A stretch of DNA of 64,000 nucleotides from Dactylosporangium vinaceum (GTDB taxonomy: Bacteria > Actinomycetota > Actinomycetes > Mycobacteriales > Micromonosporaceae), in the NCBI RefSeq assembly GCF_019904175.1, contig NZ_CP061913.1:5146001-5210000 (forward strand), in the 5' to 3' direction. Shown one piece after another: positions 22,925 through 30,973 of the stretch (position 1 is its first letter; the number at the start of each line of letters is the position of its first letter). Both the position numbers and the translations under genes were made by a program. The notes beneath the pieces were generated by a model. The model did not search any database, was not told the DNA's origin, and was given only the letters and a program-made list of their open reading frames with translations.

Positions 22925-24324
22925 CCGCCCCGGCGATGCTCTGGGCGGCCGACCTGACCGCGGCTGTGCTGTTCGTCGTCGGCCTGCACCTGACCAACCG
23001 GCCGGCCACGGCTCGCCGCGGCAACCGGCTCTCCGCGCTGGGCATGGTCATCGCCGTCGTCGCGGCGGTGAGCGACATCGGGCAGGCCCGCGCCATCACC
23101 GCGACCGGCACGCTCGTGCTCGTCGCCGGGGCGCTGCTCGGCGGCGGCGCCGGGCTGGTCGCCGCGCGGCGGGTCGCGATGACGGCGATGCCGGAGCTGG
23201 TGAGCCTCTTCAACGCGGTCGGCGGTGGCGCCGCCACGGTCCTGGCGATCCACGAGTTCACCGCCCGGGGCGCCGCGCTCGGCCCCACGGCGGCGACCAC
23301 CGGCGCGCTCGACGTGCTCATCGGCGCGGCGACGTTCGCCGGGTCGATCATCGCCGCGGGGAAGCTGCGGGGTCTGGTGCCCGGCCGGCCGGTGCTGCTG
23401 CCCGGGCGGCGCGTGGGGCTCGCGGGCGCCGCGGTGACCGCCGTCGCGGCCGGGGTGTGGCTCGCCGTGCGGCCGGGCAGCAGCACCGGCCTCGTCGTCC
23501 TGACGGTCGCCGCGCTGGCGGCCGGCGTCCTCATGGTGCTGCCGATCGGCGGCGCCGACATGCCGGTCGTGGTGTCACTGCTCAACGCGTTCACCGGCAC
23601 CGCGGTGGCGATGGCCGGGCTGGTGCTCGGCAACCTCATCCTGATCGTGGCGGGTGCGCTCGTCGGCGCGTCCGGCACGGTGCTGACCCGGCTCATGGCG
23701 GCCGCCATGAACCGCTCGGTCGGCGCGATCATGGCCGGCGGTTACGGCACGGCGGGCACCTCCACCGGTGCGGCCGTCGCCGCCGGTGGCGCCGTGCGCT
23801 CGGTCAGCCCGGACGATGTGGCGACGCTGCTGGCCTACGCCGAGCGAGTGGTGCTCGTGCCCGGCTACGGCCTGGCCGCCGCGCAGGCCCAGCGCCAGGC
23901 CGCCGAGCTCGGCGAGCTGCTGAGCGGCCGGGGGACAGCGGTGTCCTACGGGATCCATCCCGTCGCGGGGCGGATGCCGGGACACATGAACGTCCTGCTG
24001 GCCGAGGCCGACGTGCCGTACCCGCAGATGCTGGAGCTCCAGCCGGCCAACGACGAGCTCGGCCGGGCCGACGTGGCGCTTGTCATCGGGGCCAACGACG
24101 TGACGAACCCGGCGGCGCACCGGCCCGGCAACGCCGTCTCCGGCATGCCCATCCTGGACGTGCTCAAGGCCCGCCACGTCGTGGTGATCAAGCGCTCGAT
24201 GGGCCACGGATACGCCGGCATCGACAACGAGCTGTACACCGACCCCCGCACCGGCATGTGCTTCACCGACGCCAAGGCGGGCCTCGCCGCGATCGCCGCC
24301 GCACTCCGGACGCTCGTCCCCTGA
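22921..24324 (+). CDS. pntB: NAD(P) transhydrogenase subunit beta
   Basis: A 467-residue subunit. Residues 1-275 form about nine membrane segments (ELVSLFNAVGGGAATVLA, DMPVVVSLLNAFTGTAVAM, GALVGASGTVLT). The remainder is the NADP(H)-binding domain dIII, with VPGYGLAAAQAQ, YGIHPVAGRMPGHMNVLLAEA, VALVIGANDVTNPAA and KRSMGHGYAGIDNELY. All family landmarks are intact and the length is normal. ATG 22921 overlaps the pntAB stop. Last gene of the operon. Confidence 0.94.
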   Translation: MTAPAMLWAADLTAAVLFVVGLHLTNRPATARRGNRLSALGMVIAVVAAVSDIGQARAITATGTLVLVAGALLGGGAGLVAARRVAMTAMPELVSLFNAVGGGAATVLAIHEFTARGAALGPTAATTGALDVLIGAATFAGSIIAAGKLRGLVPGRPVLLPGRRVGLAGAAVTAVAAGVWLAVRPGSSTGLVVLTVAALAAGVLMVLPIGGADMPVVVSLLNAFTGTAVAMAGLVLGNLILIVAGALVGASGTVLTRLMAAAMNRSVGAIMAGGYGTAGTSTGAAVAAGGAVRSVSPDDVATLLAYAERVVLVPGYGLAAAQAQRQAAELGELLSGRGTAVSYGIHPVAGRMPGHMNVLLAEADVPYPQMLELQPANDELGRADVALVIGANDVTNPAAHRPGNAVSGMPILDVLKARHVVVIKRSMGHGYAGIDNELYTDPRTGMCFTDAKAGLAAIAAALRTLVP

Positions 24325-24459
24325 GCGCGGACCCCGTCGGGTGCGCCCGGCTCGCCGGCGCCACGGCCGACGAACTGCCCGGCCCGTTGGGAGCGCTCGT
24401 CGACGCCCTTCTTCGGCAAAGTCGCCCGATCCGCCCGTCGCTCGCCTAGCGTGCGGGGT

Positions 24460-25260
24460 ATGCGAACCGTAAAATTGCTGGTGACGGGCATGATCACAGC
24501 TACGGCCATCGCAGGCTGCGGCGATAGCTCCGACACCATTGACGACAAGGCGAGCCTCCCCACGGCGAGCGCCGCCCCGACCGCCGTGGCGGACCCGGCG
24601 AAGAAGCTCACGGCCGCCGCCGAGAAGACCGCCGCCACCTCCTACCAGTTCCGCGCCCAGGACCCGGCCGGTGCCGGTACCATCGAGGGCTCCGCCGACC
24701 CGAAGACGTCCTCCTCCACCGCGACGATGAGCGTGGACCTCGACGCGGCGAACAAGCTGACGTTCCAGAGCATCGCGACGGGCGGCGCATTCTTCCTGAA
24801 GATCACCGGCCTGCCCACGACCGGCGGCACCGACCTGGCGAAGTACTGGCTGAAGGCCGACCCGGCGAAGATCACGGGCTCGCTGAGCTTCCTCGAGGCC
24901 AAGGACCCGATCGACGTCCAAGGCGTCGTGGCCCACGCGACGAACCTCAAGAGCGACGACGGCACCCTGTTCACCGGCACGATTGACCTGAGCACCGCCG
25001 GCTCCGGCGGCCTGCTGTACGACGCGGCCGCGGCGAAGGAGCTGGGCGACAAGGCCAAGGCGGTGCCGTTCTCGGCCTCGGTCAACCCCGAGGGCTACGT
25101 GAGCGGCCTGAAGGTGAGCGTCCCGGCCTACGGCACCGAACCGGCCTCCGAAGGCAGCGTCACCCTGATGAGCTTCGGCACCCCGGTCACCGTCACCGCC
25201 CCGACCGCCGACGTCATGCCGATGCCGGAGCAGATGTACGCGGTCCTCAACGAGCAGTAG
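24460..25260 (+). CDS. Lipoprotein, LppX/LprAFG-like
   Basis: A 266-residue exported lipoprotein. The signal peptide ends in the lipobox AIAGC (Cys near residue 21), followed by a Ser/Thr/Ala-rich linker. The fold resembles the LppX/LprAFG beta-barrel half: EKTAATSYQFRAQD, GTIEGSADPKTSSSTATMSVDL, YWLKADPAKITGSLSF and VNPEGYVSGLKVSVP. Mycobacterial relatives carry lipids across the periplasm; cargo here is unknown. ATG 24460 is preferred over GTG 24451. Codon usage is Lys-rich relative to neighbours, normal for exported lipoproteins. Confidence 0.8.
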   Translation: MRTVKLLVTGMITATAIAGCGDSSDTIDDKASLPTASAAPTAVADPAKKLTAAAEKTAATSYQFRAQDPAGAGTIEGSADPKTSSSTATMSVDLDAANKLTFQSIATGGAFFLKITGLPTTGGTDLAKYWLKADPAKITGSLSFLEAKDPIDVQGVVAHATNLKSDDGTLFTGTIDLSTAGSGGLLYDAAAAKELGDKAKAVPFSASVNPEGYVSGLKVSVPAYGTEPASEGSVTLMSFGTPVTVTAPTADVMPMPEQMYAVLNEQ

Positions 25261-25307
25261 CCCACCGCCCGGCCTCCGCCGCGCACCGCCGGCGGGAAGG
25301 TGTGAGG

Positions 25308-25679
25308 ATGGCGGGCGTGATTGCCGAAGACCAGTTGGGTGTACTGCTCCAAGCCGACTTCGCAGCGTGGAGCCGGGCCGATCTCGAGCGGGTCACCGGG
25401 GCGCTCGGGTGGCGGCTCGGGCCGGACGACGAGGACGCGTTCTCGACGGCTGTCGCGACCGATGGGGCCGAAGAGGTAGTGGCCCGGCCGCGGGAGCCGT
25501 GGGACGGCCGGGGCTGGTTCGGCGACTACACGGCGCTCGAGGTGCGCCGCGAGGTGCCCGTGGAGGAGCACACCGGCGCGCAGCGGGACGCGCTGGCGGC
25601 GCTCGTCGCGGTGCTCGGGCCGCCGGCGCTCGTCGGCGGGCCGGGGGATACCGGCTCGACGAGTTCGGGCTGCGGCTGA
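25308..25679 (+). CDS. Small hypothetical protein, probable frameshifted C-terminus
   Basis: A 123-residue soluble acidic protein: GVIAEDQLGVLLQADFAAWSRADLERVTGALGW at the start, WFGDYTALEVRREVPVEEHTG in the middle, LVAVLGPPALVGGPG near the end. It resembles small actinobacterial proteins annotated only by domain-of-unknown-function numbers (possibly DUF6301-like, not certain). After GGPG the frame ends DTGSTSSGCG, while another frame continues YRLDEFGLRLTSGRA to 25696, which looks more natural. A small deletion or insertion near 25645 is suspected. ATG 25308 follows GGGAAGG; GTG 25302 is also possible. Confidence 0.55.
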   Translation: MAGVIAEDQLGVLLQADFAAWSRADLERVTGALGWRLGPDDEDAFSTAVATDGAEEVVARPREPWDGRGWFGDYTALEVRREVPVEEHTGAQRDALAALVAVLGPPALVGGPGDTGSTSSGCG

Positions 25680-25729
25680 CGTCCGGCCGCGCGTAGGGCT
25701 GCGGCGGCCGCCGGGTCGGCGCGGCGCCG

Positions 25730-26062
25730 TCAGGATGCGCGGCGCAGGCGGGTGCAGGCGTCAAGCGCCTGGTGCAGGGCGGACTCGACGGTGGTCAGGT
25801 CATTGCGGTCGAGGGCCTGGCGGACCCGCGTCAGGCACGCGGCGAGGAGCCGGGCCTCGCCGCGTGGTGACGGGGGCCGGGTGGCGCCGCCGCGGATTCT
25901 GGTGAGGGCGCCCATGGTGGCCAGGTGGTCCAGGTCGCGGTGGGTGGTGGCCATGGAGGCGCCCGTCGCGGCGCGGATCTCGTCGATGGTGATGTACTCG
26001 CGCCGCCCCAGCAGCTCCACGATGCGCTGGCGCCGCTGGGCCGGCAGCAGGGACGCGGACAT
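25730..26062 (-). CDS. DeoR-type HTH protein lacking the sugar-sensing domain
   Basis: A 110-residue protein. The N-terminal DeoR winged helix-turn-helix is well kept (LLPAQRRQRIVELLGRREYITIDEIRAATGASMATTHRDLDHLATMGALTRIRGGA). Only about 45 helical residues follow, instead of the roughly 190-residue DeoRC sensor domain, so this is either a truncated gene or a minimal regulator. It lies 11 bp downstream of the alpha-galactosidase gene on the same strand and so is probably co-transcribed with the sugar genes. Confidence 0.7.
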   Translation of the reverse strand: MSASLLPAQRRQRIVELLGRREYITIDEIRAATGASMATTHRDLDHLATMGALTRIRGGATRPPSPRGEARLLAACLTRVRQALDRNDLTTVESALHQALDACTRLRRAS

Positions 26063-26073
26063 CGGGGGGCGGC

Positions 26074-27561
26074 CTAGGAGATCGGGTACAGCTGGCCGTC
26101 GATCGCCACCGCCGACGTGAAGTCGACCTCGCGACCTTCCACGGTGAACCGGTAGCGGGAGAGCTGCGTGACGCGCGGGGTCCGCTCCAGGTACACCCGC
26201 AGCTCCTCCAGCTCGGCCGGGGTCAGCCACGACGGCGGGTCGGAGACGGCGCGGAAGCCGCACACGTCGGCCAGGTCGCGCAGCCACTGCAGCTGCTGCG
26301 GCGTCAACAGGTTCAGCTTGCTGCGGAAGTAGACGACGTCCGGGTCGACCTCGACGAGCGGGGACTGCCACAGCCGGTGGACGCTGTTGACGACCGCGTT
26401 GCGGGCCGTGGCGTCCGACGGGTCGACGGTCGCGTAGTTGTCCCACATCGGGGCGACGTCGGGGCCGCTGCGCAGGCCGTCGAGCAGGCCCAGCGAGGGC
26501 AGCAGGATGGCGCCCGAGCCGAGCAGGTACACGTCGTCGCCGGCCACGGTGCGGATGAGCTCCAGCGCGGCCCGGTAGATCTGCTCGCGCGGACGGTCCG
26601 GCAGGAACGCGGCGGCCGCGTTGATGAAGTCGAGCTTCAGGTACGTGAAGCCCCACTCGTGCACGACGGTGTGGATCAGCGCCGCCACATGGTCCCGGGC
26701 ACCGTCCTGCGCCAGGTCCAGGGCGTAGTACGGGCCGCCCCAGTTGGACCCGGCCACGACCGGGCGGCCGGACGCGTCGCGCAGGAGCAGCTCCGGGTGG
26801 TCGATCGCGAAGCGCGACGCCGGCAGGGCGATGAACGGGGCCAGCCACAGGCCGGGGCGAAAACCGGCGTCCGCGATGCGCGCGGCGAGGGCCGGCATGC
26901 CGCTGGGGAACTTCGCGTTCGGGGTCCAGTCGCCGACCCGCTCCTCCCAGCCGTCGTCGATCTGCACGACGTCGAACGGCAGGCCCTGCAGGTCGGCGAC
27001 GTCCTTGGTGATCTGGGCCTCGGTGACGTTCTCGTAGTAGGCGTACCAGCTGCACCAGACGTTGCCGGCCCGGCGCTTGACGCCGCCGAAGCGGGCCTCC
27101 AGCGCCGCCGCGTACGCCGTGAAGACCTCGGCCTCGGGGCCGTAGGCGACGAACCAGTCGGCGCCGGCCCCCGCGTACCAGCCGGTGAGCGTGTCGTGAT
27201 CGGCGATGAGGCGGGGGGTGTCCAGGCCGAGCGCGCCGAGCAGCAGCACCCGGCCGTCGGCTCCCTGCAGCGCCGCCACCGCGGAGCCGTGGTGGCGGGC
27301 CGGGTCGTCGAACGCGGGGTCGTCCGCGGTGACCAGGCGGGTCGGGTTGGGGATCCGCAGCGGTGGCTCGCTCAGCCGGCGCCAGCCGCAGGGGCTCCAC
27401 GAGTTCTGGCCGTGGCGGTAGAACGAGGCGTCGCCGAGCCCGTGCAGGATCGCGACCCGGCCCGGGGGGAGCAGGATGCCGCCCGGTGCGGGGCGCGGCG
27501 TCCCGGCGCCGGAGTGCTGCAGGGCGAAGTGGCGTCCGCCGAGCTCGACGACCTGTGCCAT
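26074..27561 (-). CDS. Alpha-galactosidase, GH36/melibiase type
   Basis: A 495-residue cytoplasmic enzyme (no signal peptide). An N-terminal beta domain (1-about 165) precedes a TIM barrel starting WCSWYAYYENVTEAQI. DVVQIDDGWE is the conserved substrate loop, and FTYLKLDFINA holds the catalytic Asp nucleophile. A small C-terminal beta domain ends VEGREVDFTSAVAIDGQLYPI. It would release alpha-galactose from oligosaccharides brought in by the ABC importer encoded next to it (27590-30805). It is 28 bp downstream of the binding-protein gene and shares its direction. Confidence 0.85.
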   Translation of the reverse strand: MAQVVELGGRHFALQHSGAGTPRPAPGGILLPPGRVAILHGLGDASFYRHGQNSWSPCGWRRLSEPPLRIPNPTRLVTADDPAFDDPARHHGSAVAALQGADGRVLLLGALGLDTPRLIADHDTLTGWYAGAGADWFVAYGPEAEVFTAYAAALEARFGGVKRRAGNVWCSWYAYYENVTEAQITKDVADLQGLPFDVVQIDDGWEERVGDWTPNAKFPSGMPALAARIADAGFRPGLWLAPFIALPASRFAIDHPELLLRDASGRPVVAGSNWGGPYYALDLAQDGARDHVAALIHTVVHEWGFTYLKLDFINAAAAFLPDRPREQIYRAALELIRTVAGDDVYLLGSGAILLPSLGLLDGLRSGPDVAPMWDNYATVDPSDATARNAVVNSVHRLWQSPLVEVDPDVVYFRSKLNLLTPQQLQWLRDLADVCGFRAVSDPPSWLTPAELEELRVYLERTPRVTQLSRYRFTVEGREVDFTSAVAIDGQLYPIS

Positions 27562-27589
27562 GGTTCTCCTTAACGAGTGAAGAGCAGAA

Positions 27590-28930
27590 CTACTTGAAGA
27601 GCGCGTTCACCTGGTCGTTGGCCTTCTTCAGGCCGTCGGCCGGGGAGGTCTGGCCGAGGATCACGCCCTGCAGGGTGTCCTGGACGATCTGGCTGACCTC
27701 GTTGCCGTGGTCGGTGATGGGCAGGAAGAACGTCCCGCCGGACGCGGCCGCCTCGTCGGTGAAGACGTGCACGTCGCGGCCGGCGGCCTTGTGAGCGGCC
27801 AGGGCCTTGTCGGCGGCGGACTTGATGGCCGGGAAGACGACAGCCTTCTCGCCGACGATGTCCTGGCACGCCGGTGAGCCGAGGAACCTGACCCACGCCC
27901 ACGCCTCAGCGGGGTGCTTGGTGCCGGCGTAGATGGCGTCGGACAGCCCGTTGATGGCGGTCCTGCGGCCGGTCGGGCCGCTCGGCAGCGGCGCGAACGC
28001 GTAGGCCTGCTTGGCCCCGATGCCGAGGTACGAGTTGATGGTCCACGAGCCCACGATGGTGAACGCGGCCTGGCCGGCGTCCATCACCGCGTCGCGGCCG
28101 AGGGTCGAGGTCTTGTCGTACTTCGGCGCGTACCCGGCGTCGGTGATGTGCTTGAACCAGGTGATGGTCTCGGCGAGCTTCGGGTCGTCGTACTTGTACT
28201 TCGTGCCCCACGGGTTCTTGTCGAGGTACGTGAACCCGTTGGACACGGCCAGGTCGCCCCAGCCGTTCTGGCCCTGCGAGCCGTCGCCCCACTCGGGCAG
28301 GAACCCGTACACCTTCACCTTCGTCTTGTCGAAGGCCGGGTCGAGGCCGTTCTTGCCGTTGGCGTCCACCGTGGCCTTCGCGATGGCCTGCTCGAACGAG
28401 CCGCCGTCGGTGGGGTTCCAGGTGAGCTTGTCCAGGCCCGTCGCGTCGCCGGCGAGCTTGGTGTTGTAGACCAGGGCCATGGTGTCCCAGTCCTTCGGCA
28501 GCCCGTAGCGCTTGCCGTCCTTGACGAAAAGATCCGCCAGGCCGCCCTGGTACTGCTTGAGGTCGACCTTGTCCCGGTCGACGAACGGCTGGATGTCCAG
28601 GATCTGGTTGCTGGTCACGAACTGCGGGTAGTAGGACGCGTGGTCGGTCCACACGTCGGGCGCGCTGCCGCTGGCGAGCTGGGTCGTGAGGTTCTGCCAG
28701 TACTGCGCCCACGCGGTCTGGGAGATCTTGACGCTGATGCCGGGGTTGGCCTTCGTGAACTCGTCGGCGCACGCCTGGTAGGCCGGCTGCTGCTTGTCGT
28801 CCCACAGCCAGTACTCGAGCGTGACCTTGCCGCCGCTGTCGGCGCCGGACCCGCTGTCGGTGCACGCGTGCAGCAGCGGTAAGGCGAGCGCCGCGGCGAT
28901 GACGGCCGCCGTGCGGGATCGCTTCAACAT
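27590..28930 (-). CDS. ABC sugar transporter substrate-binding lipoprotein (CUT1)
   Basis: A 446-residue extracellular binding protein of family 1. Signal peptide and lipobox are AALALPLLHAC (Cys near 23). The body has VTLEYWLWDDKQQPAYQACADEFTKANPGISV, SGSAPDVWTDHASYYPQF and the late RTAINGLSDAIYAGTKHPAEAWAWVRFL. It captures an oligosaccharide for the two permeases encoded upstream in the same operon. ATG 28930 follows AAAGGGC. Given the alpha-galactosidase, a melibiose/raffinose-like or galactosylated substrate is likely but unproven. Confidence 0.92.
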   Translation of the reverse strand: MLKRSRTAAVIAAALALPLLHACTDSGSGADSGGKVTLEYWLWDDKQQPAYQACADEFTKANPGISVKISQTAWAQYWQNLTTQLASGSAPDVWTDHASYYPQFVTSNQILDIQPFVDRDKVDLKQYQGGLADLFVKDGKRYGLPKDWDTMALVYNTKLAGDATGLDKLTWNPTDGGSFEQAIAKATVDANGKNGLDPAFDKTKVKVYGFLPEWGDGSQGQNGWGDLAVSNGFTYLDKNPWGTKYKYDDPKLAETITWFKHITDAGYAPKYDKTSTLGRDAVMDAGQAAFTIVGSWTINSYLGIGAKQAYAFAPLPSGPTGRRTAINGLSDAIYAGTKHPAEAWAWVRFLGSPACQDIVGEKAVVFPAIKSAADKALAAHKAAGRDVHVFTDEAAASGGTFFLPITDHGNEVSQIVQDTLQGVILGQTSPADGLKKANDQVNALFK

Positions 28931-28947
28931 GGGATGCCCTTTCAGGA

Positions 28948-29829
28948 TCACTTGATGCCGGTGAAGTTCAGGGACTGCACAAGCCGCTTGCCCAGGAAGA
29001 GGAGCAGGGCGAGGACCGGCAGGACGGACAGCGTGGAGGCGGCCATGAGCCCCGTCCAGTCCGGCTGGGTGTTGGGGGACTGCTGGTTGAACACCCCGAG
29101 GGCCACGGTGAGCACCCGGGTCTGCTCCCCGCGGCCGACGAGCAGCGGCCACAGGAAGTCCTTCCACGCCCACACCGCAGTGGTGAGCGCGATGGTGATG
29201 AGCGGCCCGCGGCTCATCGGCGCGACGACCCGCCAGAACACGCCCCACCGGCCGGCCCCGTCGATGATCGCGGCCTCCTCGACCTCCCGCGGGATGGAGA
29301 GGAAGAACTGGCGCAGGAAGAACACCGCGAACGGGGTCATGAGCAGGCTGGGGGCGACCATGCCGAAGAACGTGTCGATGGCGCCGAGGCTCTTCACGAG
29401 CGTGAAGTTGGGCAGCAGCGTGAAGATGGGCGGGACCATCAGGGCCGCGATGATGATGCCGAAGACCAGGTCCCGGCCGGGGAAGCGCAGGCGGGCGAAG
29501 GCGTATCCGGCCATCGCGCAGCAGAAGGTCTGGACGCCGGCGATGAGTGCGCTGTAGACGATGGAGTTGAGGGTGTACCGCACAAAGTTGATCTGTGCTC
29601 CGGAGCCCCCGGCCGCGCGCGCGGTCCGGGCGTCGACGAGCCCCAGCACCCGCCAGAAATTGATCATCGTGGGGTGCGCCGGCACGATCGACGTGCTGTC
29701 GGTGTAGATATCGGCGGCCGGGGTGATCGCCGTGCGGATCATCCAGTAGAACGGCACGATCGTGAGCGCCAGGAACGCGAGCAGCACGAGCCAGGCCAGG
29801 ACGCGGCCCGGGGAGTAGCGGCGGGTCAT
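28948..29829 (-). CDS. ABC sugar transporter permease (MalG type)
   Basis: A 293-residue inner-membrane permease with six segments. The EAA loop EVEEAAIIDGAGRWGVFWRVVAPMSRG contacts the ATPase. The N-terminal RRYSPGRVLAWLVLLAFLALTIVPFYWMIRTAI is typical of the MalG class. It follows the MalF-type gene with a 7-bp gap. No ATPase gene lies nearby, so a shared MsiK-type ATPase elsewhere is expected. Confidence 0.92.
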   Translation of the reverse strand: MTRRYSPGRVLAWLVLLAFLALTIVPFYWMIRTAITPAADIYTDSTSIVPAHPTMINFWRVLGLVDARTARAAGGSGAQINFVRYTLNSIVYSALIAGVQTFCCAMAGYAFARLRFPGRDLVFGIIIAALMVPPIFTLLPNFTLVKSLGAIDTFFGMVAPSLLMTPFAVFFLRQFFLSIPREVEEAAIIDGAGRWGVFWRVVAPMSRGPLITIALTTAVWAWKDFLWPLLVGRGEQTRVLTVALGVFNQQSPNTQPDWTGLMAASTLSVLPVLALLLFLGKRLVQSLNFTGIK

Positions 29830-29836
29830 CGCATCC

Positions 29837-30805
29837 TCAGTTCAGGTCGGAGTTCGAGGCGCGCAGCAGGCGCATCTGGACGAACGTGAGCACGCCGAGA
29901 ATGAGCACGAGCACCATCGCGGCCGCGGCGGCGTAGCCCATGTGGAAGTACCGGAACGCCTGCTCGTAGATGAAGTAGTAGATGACCCGTGTCGCCCCGG
30001 CCGGCCCGCCGCCCTTCGTGGCCACCGCGACCGTGTCGAAGATCTGGAAGGAGCCGATCAGCGACACCACGAGCACCAGGGCCAGGATCGGGCGCAGCAG
30101 CGGCAGCGTGATCCGGCCGAACATCCGCAGCTCGCCGGCGCCGTCGAGCGCCGCGCTCTCGTACAGGTGCTGCGGGATCTGCAGCATGCCGGCGTAGAGC
30201 AGCAGCGCGGTGTACCCGGTGTAGGCCCACGTGTTGATGAGCGCGACCGAGGGCATGGCCCAGGTCGGCGAGTTGAGGTAGCCGAGCGAGTCGATGCCGA
30301 CCAGGCCGAGCAGGTGGTTGGCGAAGCCCAGGTTGGCGTCGAGCAGCCACATCCAGATCAGGGCCACCGTCACGTTCGGCACCAGCCAGGGCAGCAGCAT
30401 CGTCGCGCGCAGCACCGTCGAGCGGGTCAGCCGGTGCATGAGCGCGGCGACGACGAGCGCGAGCAGCGTCTGCGAGCCGATGTTCAGCACCACGTAGTAG
30501 ACGGTGACCTTCAGCGAGTCCCAGAACTTGGTGTCGGCGACCAGCTCGGTGTAGTTGTCGGCGCCGACGAAGCTCGGGGTGTTGAGCAGGCTGTAGTCGG
30601 TTACCGAATACCAGATGCCCCTGGCGGTCGGGTACAGGTAGAACACGGCGAAGCCGACGAGCACCGGCAGCAGGAACAGCCAGGCGACCCGGCGGTCGTC
30701 CTTGGCCCGGCGCCGGGGTGGCGGGTCCGGTTCGGCGACCGTGCGGGCGGGGGCACGGTCCGGCGGCACGGCCGTGGGCAGCGCCGCGGCGTTGCGCATC
30801 GTCAC
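29837..30805 (-). CDS. ABC sugar transporter permease (MalF type)
   Basis: A 322-residue permease. A cytoplasmic Pro/Arg-rich head leads to RRVAWLFLLPVLVGFAVFYLYPTARGIWYS (first segment), and the EAA loop is YESAALDGAGELRMFGRITLPLLRP. GTG 30805 has GAGG at the right distance, and an ATG two codons on is also possible. First gene of the importer/alpha-galactosidase operon. It is divergent from the DUF4832 genes. Confidence 0.92.
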   Translation of the reverse strand: MTMRNAAALPTAVPPDRAPARTVAEPDPPPRRRAKDDRRVAWLFLLPVLVGFAVFYLYPTARGIWYSVTDYSLLNTPSFVGADNYTELVADTKFWDSLKVTVYYVVLNIGSQTLLALVVAALMHRLTRSTVLRATMLLPWLVPNVTVALIWMWLLDANLGFANHLLGLVGIDSLGYLNSPTWAMPSVALINTWAYTGYTALLLYAGMLQIPQHLYESAALDGAGELRMFGRITLPLLRPILALVLVVSLIGSFQIFDTVAVATKGGGPAGATRVIYYFIYEQAFRYFHMGYAAAAAMVLVLILGVLTFVQMRLLRASNSDLN

Positions 30806-30830
30806 GATCCGACCTCGCTTCCGGGTTATC

Positions 30831-30840
30831 GAAGATCTTC
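30831..30840. promoter_or_regulatory. GAAGATCTTC palindrome upstream of sugar importer
   Basis: A 10-bp perfect palindrome 25 bp before the GTG at 30805, inside an AT-richer stretch (TATCGAAGATCTTCAAGATT). It is a possible operator for the importer operon; the regulator is not identified. Confidence 0.35.
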
Positions 30841-30898
30841 AAGATTTGGTGTCTTGCGGCGGGGGGTGTCCGGCCGCTAATAATGATGAAGCTCATGG

Positions 30899-30907
30899 AA
30901 AGTTTGT
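30899..30907 (+). promoter_or_regulatory. AAAGTTTGT motif, candidate ROK regulator site
   Basis: AAAGTTTGT sits in the AT-rich divergent promoter between importer and DUF4832 genes. AAAGTTCGT recurs at 35565-35573 just before the ROK gene. One base differs. Shared short motifs at the island's two promoters would fit control by the island's own ROK protein; the motif is short and the claim weak. Confidence 0.3.
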
Positions 30908-30915
30908 CAACACCT

Positions 30916-30940
30916 CCTCGTATCGATTCAACATACGAGG
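30916..30940. promoter_or_regulatory. Inverted repeat before the DUF4832 genes
   Basis: Perfect 8-base arms CCTCGTAT (30916-30923) and ATACGAGG (30933-30940) with a 9-base loop, 33 bp before ATG 30974. It could be an operator or a 5' leader hairpin. Confidence 0.5.
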
Positions 30941-30973
30941 ACACTCCGAACCCCTGAAACCGGAGGTCCATCC

